Source: Spirochaetaceae bacterium (GTDB lineage Bacteria; Spirochaetota; Spirochaetia; Treponematales; Treponemataceae). From it: DNA of 64,000 bases. Shown here in pieces: positions 43,253 through 52,306 of the stretch; within the stretch, counting starts at the first letter, position 1; every line of letters starts with the position of its first letter. The stretch spans positions 148,920 through 212,919 of the forward strand of contig JAGBFB010000018.1 of the NCBI GenBank assembly GCA_017936665.1, given 5' to 3'. The notes beneath the pieces were generated by a model. That model was given only the letters and a program-made list of their open reading frames with translations. It did no database searches and had not been told where the DNA came from. Position numbers and translations under genes: made by a program.

Positions 43253-43522
43253 TTATTTTGAATTTTCAGCAATTTCGTTGATTTTATCTAAAACTTTTGC
43301 CAAAGTTGCTTCAGTAATGATTTCATCATTTACAAGAACAAAAGGAGCTTTTCCACATTCAGTATTTTTGCATTTTTCTAAACATGTAAGACCTTCAATT
43401 TCTACAATTCCTTTAAGTTCATCAGGAAGAGAATCTTCTAATACAAGAATTTCAGAAGCACCCATAACAAAACAAGCAGTTCCTGTACAAATTGAAACTT
43501 TGATTTTTTTTGTATTTTCCAT
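43253..43522 (-). CDS. Thioredoxin-like [2Fe-2S] ferredoxin
   Basis: This 89-residue protein has the four cysteines of the NuoE/thioredoxin-like [2Fe-2S] family: C-x4-C near the N-terminus (CTGTAC) and C-x3-C (CLEKC) about 37 residues later, followed by GKAPFVLVNDEIITEATL. It probably passes electrons to or from the hydrogenase that follows it in the operon. GGGG AATTTT precedes the ATG. It is a diverged sister of the gene at 46521-46766. Confidence 0.9.
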   Translation of the reverse strand: MENTKKIKVSICTGTACFVMGASEILVLEDSLPDELKGIVEIEGLTCLEKCKNTECGKAPFVLVNDEIITEATLAKVLDKINEIAENSK

Positions 43523-43559
43523 AAAATTCCCCTTTTATATAGTAATTATACTAGATATT

Positions 43560-44765
43560 TTAAAAATATTGAATACTTACTTCTTTTAGATAAACATCTT
43601 GAAGCAAAGACGCTATCTTTTTTACAACATTTCTACGAATTTCCAATTCCACTGGCATATTTGGGTCTTGATGAGCTTCGTTAATTTTTGTTCCCACAAC
43701 AAATTTGATTCTATCACTATCTAAAAACAAATCTACCATCTTTGTAGCAGCATTTGGTTTTAAGCCCTCAGTTTTTGCACCATTTTCTAAAAGTTCTGCA
43801 ACAGCACCCATGGTAATGATACCTTCTGTAACCATTTCGGCTCCATCCATCTCTGAATAAGGTGGAATTTTTACGTCAAAATCTTTAAGTTGAACTTTTA
43901 TCTGTCTATTTAATTCCCTAGAAATAATATTTGCAGTAGTTCCTCCACAAATAATTCGCTTTCCGTCAAAAGAATCGAATAAACGAGCATAATCTCCGTC
44001 ACTTTCTTTTCGTAGTGGAGGTCCAGTAAGAACAAGTAAATCTCGTGGATTTCTTCCGTAAATAACACCGCATGTTATATCATCTTTAGATTTATAACCA
44101 TCGTACATTAAGGCTTCTTTTACAACAGCCTTTGCTAAATTTCTTGCACTTATATCTGGATTTTCTAGGATTTTTTCTAGAATAAAAGTTTGTACATTTT
44201 CATATCCCCAACCAAAAGGATGATTTGGAGAACCCATCCCAGATTGAGTTACACCGTCAGAAAAGAAAACTAATCTATCCCCAGGACGAGCTAAATATCT
44301 TGAATATTGAAGTTCGGCTTCTCTTTTTGGAGCAGTGGCTTTATTTTTACGCTCTAATTTTTTTATATCTTTTATAGGTTCAACGATAGTTTCCTGCCGA
44401 ATTAAAACATAGGGAGGATTATCGTATTCCATGATTCTAACGGTATTGTTTGGTTCAATATCCACCAGTGTAAAAGTTGCATAACTTATTCCTCTATCTT
44501 TACACACTGGCAAAGTGTTCATAATGATTTCGGCTGCTCGTCGCATTGGAATATCCGCAGCAATAAAACGAGTTGCCATTGTTGCAGTTAAAGTTGCTAA
44601 AACGCCTGCCTTAATCCCAGAACCAAGTCCATCCGACAAAGCGGTTATTACACGACCATCAGTGGGATTTTTTTGAGATAAAAACACATCTCCTTCTGCG
44701 TGTTGTTTATGTTTACAAACTTGATAATGACCAACTTCTATAAAAGTTTTTTTTGACTCACTCAT
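43560..44765 (-). CDS. SpoIIE/PP2C-like Ser/Thr phosphatase of the hydrogenase operon
   Basis: This 401-residue cytoplasmic protein carries a PP2C-type phosphatase domain (about 10-230). It has the metal-binding motif SDGLGSGIKAG near residue 43 and later RPGDRLVFFSDGVTQSG, which are the two acid clusters expected of SpoIIE-like phosphatases. A C-terminal domain of unknown role follows. The ATG at 44765 is chosen because GAGG overlapping the hydS stop lies 6 bp before it; an ATG at 44792 would overlap hydS by 20 bp without a ribosome site. Phosphatases of this type accompany PAS-containing [FeFe] hydrogenases in other anaerobes and are thought to relay the hydrogenase signal. The target protein is not in the window. 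Confidence 0.85.
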   Translation of the reverse strand: MSESKKTFIEVGHYQVCKHKQHAEGDVFLSQKNPTDGRVITALSDGLGSGIKAGVLATLTATMATRFIAADIPMRRAAEIIMNTLPVCKDRGISYATFTLVDIEPNNTVRIMEYDNPPYVLIRQETIVEPIKDIKKLERKNKATAPKREAELQYSRYLARPGDRLVFFSDGVTQSGMGSPNHPFGWGYENVQTFILEKILENPDISARNLAKAVVKEALMYDGYKSKDDITCGVIYGRNPRDLLVLTGPPLRKESDGDYARLFDSFDGKRIICGGTTANIISRELNRQIKVQLKDFDVKIPPYSEMDGAEMVTEGIITMGAVAELLENGAKTEGLKPNAATKMVDLFLDSDRIKFVVGTKINEAHQDPNMPVELEIRRNVVKKIASLLQDVYLKEVSIQYF

Positions 44766-44772
44766 AGATGCC

Positions 44773-46524
44773 TCAATCTTCATCTTCTTCATCTTCTGAG
44801 AATGACTGAATTATTGAATTAAGAATTGATTCAGTTTCAGCAGCATTTTCTCCCAAAAGATAAGCGATTTTTTGTACAACAGATAAGTTTTTGTCGATAA
44901 CCTTTCTTGCTTGAGAAACAATCCTGTGTTTTTGAACTTGAGGAGCAGTTATATCTTCGATTACACCACCTGCAATAGATTCTTTTTCGATAGAAAAGAC
45001 TGAAACATGAAAAATCTTTTTACCAAATCGCACTTCTCGTTCAATTACATCAGGTCCATTAATTTCTAGAACATCAGAAAAGAACCTTGAAAAATCTGCT
45101 ATTTTTTCTAATGAAGCACCTTCAAGACCAGGTTTTGCCTCAAAAAGTTCTACTGCTTCGGAGCCCATCATTTTTGCAAAGTTTAGGTTACACTCAACGA
45201 TGTTTAAATTTCTATCAGCAATAACAACTCCACTTGGAATTGACTTTATCAAACTGTTTGCTTGTTTTTGTGCTAATTTTCGCATATATGAAACACACAT
45301 TGTTTTTTCTGCACGATTATCAAGCATCGCAGTTGCAAAGTGACGACAAGAATCATATCCACAACTAGAACAATTTAATTCATCTGCAGGAGTGAACTTT
45401 CCAACAGAACGCAAAGCACTTCTAATTTCTTCTTCAGAGTGAAGGACCTTTTCTGCAATTTCAACAGGCAAAGTTCCTGATAAAACAGGTGAATCTTCTA
45501 CTACATCATCTGAAATTGTTGCTTTGGCAGAATCAGCGTAATCTAAAACTCTTAAACGTTTCATTGCCAAAGAATCTACAGAGTAAGTTCCAGGACCATT
45601 CACACATCCACCAGAACAAGAAAGCAATTCCATGAACAAAGGAGTTTTCAACTGTTCAGGATTTAAACCAGCAAGTGCATCTTGAATTTCATGAATTCCA
45701 GAAATACACATGGTTCTAATTCCCTTTAAGTTGTTATATTTTTTTGTAGCAGCAATCATTCCTCCGTCTACAGGATATAAAGTTCCTTTTGCAGAACGCT
45801 CTGGAATAAAAGTTTCATTTTTCTTTGGAGAAACTAGAGCATCACTTCTAATTCCTTCTGATTCAAACCATCTTCGTAAATCTGAAAAAGTTAATACAGT
45901 ATCGATTGTGTTCCATACATCACTTTCTCGTTTTTTTGCAATACATGGTCCAATAAAAACAACCCCGATATCTTCGCCATAAAGTTTTTTAAGATAACGA
46001 ACATGTGCCAAAAGAGGAGATGCTAAATCTGTTATATATGGAGCAAGGTCTTTTTTATATTGTTTTATATATTCAACTACCGCAGGACAAGCAGAAGAAA
46101 TAAAAAGTTTTTGCTGATTTGCAGTATCCTTTGTTTTATCTGAAAGATATTTTGCAAGTTCAGAAGAAACTAAATCTGCTCCTAAAGCAGTTTCAGAAAC
46201 GCCCCAAAACCCAAGTTTTCTTAAAGCTGCAACAAATTGTTTAGGTGTAAAATCTGAAAATTCTGCGAAAAAAGAAGGCGCAATTGATACAATCACTTTT
46301 TCTTTTAAAGTGAGAAGTTGCTTTGCTTTACCTAAATCATCACGAATATGCTTTGCATTTGCTGGACAATGAATTACACAATTACCACATAGAATACACA
46401 TTTGGCTAAGAATTGTGGCATGACCATTTTCAACACGAATTGCTTTTACAGGACATTGTCGAATACATTTGTAGCAATCTTGACATTCAGTTAATTCTGT
46501 ATAAATCGGTGATAAATAATTCAT
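44773..46524 (-). CDS. hydS: Sensory (group C) [FeFe] hydrogenase with PAS domain
   Basis: This 583-residue protein has two N-terminal [4Fe-4S] motifs (CQDCYKCIRQCP, CILCGNCVIHCP) and an H-cluster domain with altered peptides: ISSACPAVV (L1, about 141), IGPCIAKKRE (L2, about 192) and LLSCSGGCVNGP (L3, about 300). A further CSSCGYDSCRHFA cluster motif lies near 384, and a PAS domain (about 425-535) is at the C-terminus. L1 reads SACP where group A enzymes have SCCP, so the cysteine that helps proton transfer is replaced by Ala. This is the hallmark of sensory hydrogenases with low turnover. The ATG overlaps the preceding gene's TGA by 4 bp (ATGA). It is inferred to sense H2 or redox state and signal to the phosphatase. 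Confidence 0.92.
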   Translation of the reverse strand: MNYLSPIYTELTECQDCYKCIRQCPVKAIRVENGHATILSQMCILCGNCVIHCPANAKHIRDDLGKAKQLLTLKEKVIVSIAPSFFAEFSDFTPKQFVAALRKLGFWGVSETALGADLVSSELAKYLSDKTKDTANQQKLFISSACPAVVEYIKQYKKDLAPYITDLASPLLAHVRYLKKLYGEDIGVVFIGPCIAKKRESDVWNTIDTVLTFSDLRRWFESEGIRSDALVSPKKNETFIPERSAKGTLYPVDGGMIAATKKYNNLKGIRTMCISGIHEIQDALAGLNPEQLKTPLFMELLSCSGGCVNGPGTYSVDSLAMKRLRVLDYADSAKATISDDVVEDSPVLSGTLPVEIAEKVLHSEEEIRSALRSVGKFTPADELNCSSCGYDSCRHFATAMLDNRAEKTMCVSYMRKLAQKQANSLIKSIPSGVVIADRNLNIVECNLNFAKMMGSEAVELFEAKPGLEGASLEKIADFSRFFSDVLEINGPDVIEREVRFGKKIFHVSVFSIEKESIAGGVIEDITAPQVQKHRIVSQARKVIDKNLSVVQKIAYLLGENAAETESILNSIIQSFSEDEEDED

Positions 46525-46766
46525 TTTTCATTCTCCAATTCATGTAGAAGTAAATCTGCCAAACCTTCAGGAGAAACATCTGTAAAAAGTTTATCATCGA
46601 TACGGATGTTAGGACCGTTTTTACATTCACCTTCACACAAACAGCCTCTAACATTAACTTTGTCTGTTAGATTATTTTCAGCTAAAAATCTTTGTATAAC
46701 CTCTGCATTTATGGAGTTTCCTCTACTAAAGCAAGAACTTCCCATACATACCGTAATAGTTTTCAA
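46521..46766 (-). CDS. Thioredoxin-like [2Fe-2S] ferredoxin, first gene of the H2 operon
   Basis: This 81-residue protein has C-x4-C (CMGSSC, 7-12) and C-x3-C (CEGEC, 43-47), the NuoE-type [2Fe-2S] site, plus KNGPNIRIDD. It begins with TTG at 46766, supported by GAGGTGA 6 bp upstream; there is no ATG until residue 8. Its TGA overlaps the hydS ATG. It probably supplies electrons to the sensory hydrogenase. A TTGCGG-N17-TATTCT promoter lies 34 bp upstream. Confidence 0.88.
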   Translation of the reverse strand: MKTITVCMGSSCFSRGNSINAEVIQRFLAENNLTDKVNVRGCLCEGECKNGPNIRIDDKLFTDVSPEGLADLLLHELENEK

Positions 46767-46799
46767 ATGTTCACCTCAAAAAAATTTTTCTATATTTAT

Positions 46800-46828
46800 A
46801 GAATACACCAATAATTAAATATCCGCAA
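46800..46828 (-). promoter_or_regulatory. Candidate promoter of the hydrogenase operon
   Basis: On the minus strand TTGCGG (46823-46828) and TATTCT (46800-46805) are 17 bp apart. The predicted leader is about 27 nt and includes GAGGTGA. The 208-bp gap to the divergent PTPS gene also holds a palindromic TCTATATTTATAGA. Confidence 0.5.
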
Positions 46829-46923
46829 ATAAAAAAAATAACTAGTGATTTTTTGAACTGAAAAAATTTTATGTAAACATTTAGCAAAGTAAAATTTTGT
46901 AAACTATATTTTATAGTAACCAA

Positions 46924-46956
46924 GAAAAGTAATACATAAAATAGTATTTACTTTTC
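46924..46956 (+). promoter_or_regulatory. Hairpin just before the PTPS-family gene
   Basis: GAAAAGTAATAC (46924-46935) pairs with GTATTTACTTTTC (46944-46956) with one bulged base and an 8-base loop. It lies 11 bp before the GGAGGG ribosome site. No preQ1 riboswitch sequence is seen. Confidence 0.4.
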
Positions 46957-46974
46957 AATATTTTTGGAGGGTTT

Positions 46975-47538
46975 ATGATTAGTTTTACAGAATTGGATTT
47001 ACAGTATGCACATCGATTTTATAACTTTAAAGGTGAAGCTCAATATTTACATGGGCATACTGGAAAATTGATTATTGAAGTTGAAGATTCAATAAACAAA
47101 GGTGTTAATATGGTTTTTCCTTGCAATGAAATTAAAAAAACTGCTTGGAATATTTTACAAAATTTTGATCACGCATTAATTTTAAGAGAAGACGATCCAC
47201 TTCTTCCTGCAATTTTAAAAGTGTACGAAACTCAAGGAATAAAAAATGGAACTCCTACAAACAAAATGAAAGGTCCAGCATTTAAAACTGAACTTGCTAC
47301 AGCTTATCCAGAGTGTCGTTTAGTTGTAACAAAAGAAACCATGACTGTTGAAGGTATGATAAAAATCGTTTACGATTTACTCAAAGATAAATTAAATATT
47401 TCAAAGTTAACTTTTTACAGTGGTGATAATGCTGCTAGCCAAGAATTTACAACAAGAAACAATATAGAACGTTGTCCTCTGTGTGGAATTGCATTAAACG
47501 AAAATGGAGTTTGCCCAAAATGTGGGTATAAAAAATAG
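46975..47538 (+). CDS. PTPS/QueD-family protein lacking the catalytic Cys, with a zinc ribbon
   Basis: This 187-residue protein has the pterin-synthase-like fold signature LQYAHRFYNF...YLHGHTGKL, in which the His residues bind zinc, and FDHALIL and VTKETMTVEGMIK in the expected places. In QueD the catalytic Cys lies four residues before HGH; here that position is Ala, with Glu at minus five. The C-terminus ends in a zinc ribbon (CPLCGIALNENGVCPKCG) not found in standard QueD. It may be a diverged PTPS subgroup in folate or queuosine metabolism, or a new reaction. GGAGGG precedes the ATG. It stands alone, divergent from the hydrogenase operon. Confidence 0.85.
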   Translation: MISFTELDLQYAHRFYNFKGEAQYLHGHTGKLIIEVEDSINKGVNMVFPCNEIKKTAWNILQNFDHALILREDDPLLPAILKVYETQGIKNGTPTNKMKGPAFKTELATAYPECRLVVTKETMTVEGMIKIVYDLLKDKLNISKLTFYSGDNAASQEFTTRNNIERCPLCGIALNENGVCPKCGYKK

Positions 47539-47551
47539 TAGCCGATAGAAA

Positions 47552-47594
47552 CTTCAGTATAAATATTGCTAATTAAGTAATGTTTATACTGAAG
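47552..47594. terminator. Inverted repeat between the PTPS and HD-GYP genes
   Basis: CTTCAGTATAAA (47552-47563) and its exact complement (47583-47594) form a 12-bp stem, extended outward by GATAG/CTATC. A- and T-rich runs flank both sides, so it can terminate both convergent genes. Confidence 0.65.
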
Positions 47595-47643
47595 AAATAC
47601 TATCAAAAAAAATTTATCTCAATAATAAATCGATATTAATTTC

Positions 47644-49008
47644 TTAATTTGTTTTATTTTCATGATAGCGCTGCCACCACTCTTGTTCTGCTTCGTTAGA
47701 TTCTGTTTCTTTAAGTTTGAATTCTCTATCAATTTTTGCAATTTCATCTTTCGCACTGATAACTGCATCTACAATACAAGATTCAAAATGTGAATTTCTT
47801 GAATTTTCAAAAATTTCGATAGCTTCTTCTATAGTTTTTGGTTCTTTATACAAACGTTTACTTAAAAGAGCATCCATAACATCAGCGGCTGCCATAATTC
47901 TTGCACAAAGAGGAATTTCAACTCCAGAAATTTTGTTTGGATAGCCAGAACCATCCCATTTTTCATGATGATAAAATGCCATCTGCTTTGCAATTTCGTT
48001 GAATCGGCCATCATTTATCATTGGCAAAAATTCAAGAAGATTTTTTCCTTCAGTTGTATGACATTTCATTTTTTCAAATTCTTCTTCTGTAAACTTTCCA
48101 ATTTTATTCAAAATTCCTTCAGGAACATGGATTTTTCCAATGTCATGTAAAAAAGCAGCATTACTAAAAAGCGAAATATACCCTGGAGTTAATTCTTTTG
48201 TGTAAAATCCTAGTTTTACCATCTCATTACAAATAATTTCAACATATTTTTGAGTGTGAATTACATGTCGCCCCGTAAACAAATCATGACTACCTAAAAC
48301 TTCTGCAATAAACTTAATAATTTTAAACTGAGTATCCGCCAACTGATGATTTTTTTCTTGTAATTTGTCATTAATAATTTTTACTTCATTATTTGTTTCT
48401 TTCAATTTTGTATAAGCATCTTCGGCTTTTTTCATAGTTTTTACCAAAGATTTTAAAGTATTATGGGTTCTATTTGACATATAGTCTGTAAGAATAAACA
48501 AGAAAATATATTCAATTACAATACCTGGAATATTTTTTACAAACCAATAAAACGGAGTTTCAACTCCACTTAAAACCAAAGGAACCCGATAAGATCTAAA
48601 CCAATAACAAATACAAGATAAGATGAAACAAGCAATAGTTGTATATCTTGTTGCTCTACGATTATAGTAAAGACAAGTTATAAAAGGAGGAAAAGCAAAT
48701 GAAATTGTAATTGTAATAATTCCTTCATAACCAAGCAAAAAAACAAAACCAGAAGTTGCTAAGATTCCTATATACATCAACAATACTTGATTAAAATTCT
48801 TTTTCATCAAAAAAAGATATAAAAGAGATAAAATTGTTGAATATAAAAAAACTGATAAAGAATACATGGGAGGAACAATCCAAAGTCCAACTGCACTTAA
48901 AACTGCAAAAATAATTGGAACTGGAATTGTACAAAATAGAATTATATTTACTTTTTTATTTACATTTACAATGTTTTCATTAAAGAAAGATTTATCAGTT
49001 AAAGACAT
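47644..49008 (-). CDS. Membrane-anchored HD-GYP protein, probable c-di-GMP phosphodiesterase
   Basis: HD-GYP domains hydrolyse cyclic di-GMP. With the ATG at 49008 (GGAG 6 bp upstream) the protein has 454 residues. About six membrane helices (25-195) come first, then a coiled coil (200-240) and an HD-GYP domain with HDIGKIHVPEGIL (about 285), HHEKWDGSGYP (about 350) and ARIMAAADVMDAL. The metal ligands and the GYP triplet are intact, so activity is likely. The membrane part is a sensor of unknown input. An ATG 33 bp further upstream would cross the ribosome site. It is convergent with the PTPS gene. Confidence 0.9.
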   Translation of the reverse strand: MSLTDKSFFNENIVNVNKKVNIILFCTIPVPIIFAVLSAVGLWIVPPMYSLSVFLYSTILSLLYLFLMKKNFNQVLLMYIGILATSGFVFLLGYEGIITITISFAFPPFITCLYYNRRATRYTTIACFILSCICYWFRSYRVPLVLSGVETPFYWFVKNIPGIVIEYIFLFILTDYMSNRTHNTLKSLVKTMKKAEDAYTKLKETNNEVKIINDKLQEKNHQLADTQFKIIKFIAEVLGSHDLFTGRHVIHTQKYVEIICNEMVKLGFYTKELTPGYISLFSNAAFLHDIGKIHVPEGILNKIGKFTEEEFEKMKCHTTEGKNLLEFLPMINDGRFNEIAKQMAFYHHEKWDGSGYPNKISGVEIPLCARIMAAADVMDALLSKRLYKEPKTIEEAIEIFENSRNSHFESCIVDAVISAKDEIAKIDREFKLKETESNEAEQEWWQRYHENKTN

Positions 49009-49204
49009 ATAATTCTCCAAAATACCTAAATTGTCTAACATTTAAACGCTACCACAGATTTTTTTCCTTGTAAACTATTTTTACAAAAAAATGTTAAATG
49101 TCTAAATAAGCTTTCTAAATTACTTCTAAAAACAATTTGCAAAATCAAACATTCAGATATAAAATATTTTTGTAAGATAAATCTTTTTTTTGTGAGGTGA
49201 AAAT

Positions 49205-50623
49205 ATGGCTATGACATTTTATTCTTTAGGAGCAGCTCAAGAAGTTACTGGCTCTAAACATATTTTAGAAATCAATGGTAGACAAATTATGATTGATTGT
49301 GGAGCATTTCAAGGTAAGCGTGATGAAGCAGACAGTAAAAATCGTAATTTAAAAGTTGCCGCTGATAAACTTGAATCTGTAATTTTAACACATGCCCATT
49401 ATGACCATTGTGGACTTTTACCATTACTTACAAAAAAAGGTTTTAAAGGAAACATTTACGCAACACCTGCCACAAGAGCATTAGCAGATTTAATTATGAT
49501 GGATAGTGCTCACATTCAAGCACGGGATGCAGAATATTTGCGTAAACAAGCGGCTCGAAAAGGTGAAAAATTTACTTGGACTCCACTTTTTAATGAAAAA
49601 GATGTTATCAATGCAGCAAATCAAATAGTAACACTTTCTTACGAAAGAAATATGTTTATCTCACCAGATGTTCAGCTAAAATTTTTTGATGCAGGACACA
49701 TTTTAGGCTCTGCCTTTGCTTCTCTTACAATAAGTGGCCAACGAAAAGGCGAAGATGTAAACATTCTTTTTACAGGTGATATTGGTCGTAAAAATAAACC
49801 AATTATCAGAAATCCATCAACAAATGTTCCAGCCCCAGATTACATTGTGTTAGAAAGTACTTACGGTGATAGAAAACACGAAGATGTAAAAATTGCAATG
49901 GACGAACTTGCAGACATTGTAAATAGAGCAGTTGCACAAAAAGGAAAAATCATTATTCCAGCATTTGCTATTGAAAGAACTCAAGAATTAGTTTATTACT
50001 TCCATTTGCTTGTTGACCAAAAGAAAATTCCACAAATTCCAATTTATGTGGATTCTCCAATGGCAACCAATGCAACAAGTATTTTCCAAGTACATCCTGA
50101 ATGTTACGATGAATCAACTCACGAAGCATTCCTTAAACATCATAAAAATCCATTTGGTTTTAACTCTTTACAATTTGTTACAAGTGTTGACGAATCAAAA
50201 TCATTGAACCAAAAAGAAGGTCCAATGGTAATTATTAGTGCCGATGGAATGTGTGAAGCAGGACGAATTTTGCATCACTTAGCTAATAACATTAGTGATA
50301 GCAGAAACACAATTCTTCTTGTTGGATACATGGCAGAAAACACTTTAGGTCGTCGTCTTAGAAATCGCGAAACCGAAGTTAAAATCATGGGAGACTGGTT
50401 CAAAGTAAATGCTTCTATCGAACAAATAAATGCTTTTTCTGCCCACGCAGACTACGAAGAAATGGTAGAATGGCTAAATTCTTTTGATACTTCTCGCTTA
50501 AAACGAATCTTTATGGTACACGGTGAAAAGAAAGCCCAAGAATTTTTCTATAACTACTTAAAAGATAACGGATACCCAAATGTCGACATAGTAAAATATG
50601 GCGAAACCTACGACCTTGAGTAA
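49205..50623 (+). CDS. Metallo-beta-lactamase/beta-CASP RNA-processing exonuclease
   Basis: This 472-residue protein belongs to the CPSF73/Ysh1-like branch of beta-CASP nucleases. The zinc motif HAHYDHCGLLP (about 62), DAGHILGSA (about 157) and FTGDIGR (about 179) form the MBL core. A beta-CASP insert follows (PAFAIERTQELVYYFHLL, ISADGMCEAGRI), then a C-terminal motif FSAHADYEE and VHGEKKA. All zinc ligands are present. The likely role is 3'-end processing or turnover of RNA. GAGGTG precedes the ATG. It is convergent with pfk across a 167-bp gap that holds a candidate RNA. Confidence 0.92.
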   Translation: MAMTFYSLGAAQEVTGSKHILEINGRQIMIDCGAFQGKRDEADSKNRNLKVAADKLESVILTHAHYDHCGLLPLLTKKGFKGNIYATPATRALADLIMMDSAHIQARDAEYLRKQAARKGEKFTWTPLFNEKDVINAANQIVTLSYERNMFISPDVQLKFFDAGHILGSAFASLTISGQRKGEDVNILFTGDIGRKNKPIIRNPSTNVPAPDYIVLESTYGDRKHEDVKIAMDELADIVNRAVAQKGKIIIPAFAIERTQELVYYFHLLVDQKKIPQIPIYVDSPMATNATSIFQVHPECYDESTHEAFLKHHKNPFGFNSLQFVTSVDESKSLNQKEGPMVIISADGMCEAGRILHHLANNISDSRNTILLVGYMAENTLGRRLRNRETEVKIMGDWFKVNASIEQINAFSAHADYEEMVEWLNSFDTSRLKRIFMVHGEKKAQEFFYNYLKDNGYPNVDIVKYGETYDLE

Positions 50624-50639
50624 ATTTTGAGAGTAAAAA

Positions 50640-50785
50640 AATAGTCGCCAATGTGCTGAACCCACTTATTGGCGACTTTCACAAACTGTGAAGAAAGCCC
50701 GTTTGTTAACGGATGCCTCTTTATTTAAAATATACCCACTTCCCGTTTTTTGTAAGTCCTTAGACTTCCCTCAGAAACACTCAAA
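50640..50785 (-). ncRNA. Candidate structured RNA or 3' UTR after pfk, with terminator
   Basis: Read on the minus strand, the gap contains hairpins AAGTC/GACTT, CCGTT/AACGG (loop AACA) and TTCACA/TGTGAA. A 10-bp stem follows (50668-50677 with 50642-50651, AGTCGCCAAT/ATTGGCGACT) with a 16-base loop and a T7 run. The terminal stem shares its core CGCCAAT/ATTGGCG with the candidate at 7480-7632. It starts directly after the pfk stop, so it may be a processed 3' UTR RNA. No known family is recognised. Confidence 0.45.
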
Positions 50786-50790
50786 ATGTT

Positions 50791-52146
50791 CTATTCTGCG
50801 TTTGTGTATTTATCAGGATCATTTACCATTAAAATTGGTTGACCTGTAGCATCAATTGCATCACGCCACAATGAACCTTCAGGATTAACTTTATTTCGTT
50901 TTGCAGTTACAAGACGAGTTGGAAGGTGAACATATTTATTATGCACAAGTCCAATAACGATTTTTGTTTTTCCTGCCATGGCTGCATGAACTGCATTATT
51001 TCCTAACCGTTCACAGTAAATTGAGTCTGTTGGAGAAGCAGGAGCAGAACGAATTTGATAACTAGGGTCAATATATTTCAAATTAATATGAATTTTCTTT
51101 TTATCAAAATATTCTGTAATTTTATCTTTTAAGAACAATCCAATATCACCTAATTTTATATTTCCAGAAGCATCGTGTTCACCTGTTGTTTGCAAAAGTT
51201 CTTGACCTGCACCTTCTGCAACAACTACAACGGCGTGATGTCTACTTAAAATTCTTCGTTCAAGTTCTGCTAAGAAACCTTTTTCCCCTTCCAAATCAAA
51301 TGGAATTTCTGGAATCAAACAGAAGTTTGCTTCATGACTTGCAAGAACAGTTGCAGTTGCAATAAATCCTGATTCTCGTCCCATCAATTTGATAAGACCA
51401 ATTCCGTTTACATGAGAATGAGCTTCCATGTGAGCAGCACTAACGGCTTCAGTTGCTTTTTCAACAGCAGTATCAAAACCAAAAGAACGTTGTATAAAAA
51501 TCAAATCGTTATCAACTGTCTTTGGAATACCAATTACAGAAATTTTTAATCCTCGTTTTTCAATTTCTTCAGCAACTTCCAAAGCGCCTCTTTGAGTTCC
51601 ATCACCTCCAACAATGAAAATCATATTCATATTCAAGGCTTCAATTGCATCTACAATTTCCATTACACGATTTCCACCACCACGGCTTGTTCCTAAAAAA
51701 GAACCTCCTGTTTTGTGAATATCGTCAACAATATCTGGAGTTAAATCTATTGTGTCAAATTGATTTTCTGGAAAAAGCCCCTTAAATCCAAAACGAATTC
51801 CACGGATACGACGAACTCCGTATCGATTATACAAACATCGAACTACAGCACGAATAACATCATTTAATCCTGGACATAATCCACCACAAGTACAAATTCC
51901 AGCGTTTACATGTTTTGGATTAAAATAAATAAATTCTCTAGGACCTGCTTTTTCTATTAAATTATTATTATAAGCATCTGCTTCTTTTTCTAAAACATCT
52001 TCATAGACATCTACGTTGTAACGAACAAACTCATCGTCTTTAACATAGTTTGCCTTAAAATCTCCATGTTTTTTTGAAAGTTGAATTGGAGAAGGAACCT
52101 TACATGGTCCAAGATTATCTACGGTAAAATCGAATCTTCCTTTCAT
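50791..52146 (-). CDS. pfkA: 6-phosphofructokinase (clade X type)
   Basis: The enzyme phosphorylates fructose 6-phosphate. The 451-residue protein has the substrate-binding [26 protein letters not shown] (about 178-188), IPKTVDNDL (about 204-212) and MGRESGFIA. The Gly in GGDGT (rather than GGDDS) points to ATP as phosphoryl donor even though the Lys of PKTVDND is like that in PPi-dependent enzymes. This mix is known from clade X/plant and trypanosomatid ATP enzymes. The N-terminal extension of about 75 residues is typical of that clade. It has no operon partner. A GGGGA lies 10 bp before the ATG. Confidence 0.93.
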   Translation of the reverse strand: MKGRFDFTVDNLGPCKVPSPIQLSKKHGDFKANYVKDDEFVRYNVDVYEDVLEKEADAYNNNLIEKAGPREFIYFNPKHVNAGICTCGGLCPGLNDVIRAVVRCLYNRYGVRRIRGIRFGFKGLFPENQFDTIDLTPDIVDDIHKTGGSFLGTSRGGGNRVMEIVDAIEALNMNMIFIVGGDGTQRGALEVAEEIEKRGLKISVIGIPKTVDNDLIFIQRSFGFDTAVEKATEAVSAAHMEAHSHVNGIGLIKLMGRESGFIATATVLASHEANFCLIPEIPFDLEGEKGFLAELERRILSRHHAVVVVAEGAGQELLQTTGEHDASGNIKLGDIGLFLKDKITEYFDKKKIHINLKYIDPSYQIRSAPASPTDSIYCERLGNNAVHAAMAGKTKIVIGLVHNKYVHLPTRLVTAKRNKVNPEGSLWRDAIDATGQPILMVNDPDKYTNAE

Positions 52147-52270
52147 TTTGAAAATCCCCTATAAATACAAATTCGTTTTGCAAATTTTCAAATGATATAC
52201 GTGGCTTATGCCAAAATCCTCTGATTTTGCAAAGTTTGCTTATCTACATTCTACACGATAAACTTACGAT

Positions 52271-52299
52271 TTGTCAAAACAAAGATTTTTTGATATACT
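52271..52299 (+). promoter_or_regulatory. Promoter of the RluA-family gene, leaderless
   Basis: TTGTCA (52271-52276) and TATACT (52294-52299) are 17 bp apart. Seven bases separate the -10 box from the ATG at 52307, and no Shine-Dalgarno is present. Confidence 0.75.
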
Positions 52300-52306
52300 C
52301 TTCTAG

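Noticed and set aside
46880..46974. preQ1 riboswitch before the PTPS-family gene
   Set aside because: The leader has a hairpin but neither the CCCTC/AAAAACTA pattern of preQ1-I nor room for preQ1-II or III.
50700..50785. RNase P RNA or SRP RNA in the gap after pfk
   Set aside because: A GAGGGAAGTC stretch recalls the RNase P P4 region, but the other conserved segments and the expected length are missing; the SRP tetraloop motif is also absent.
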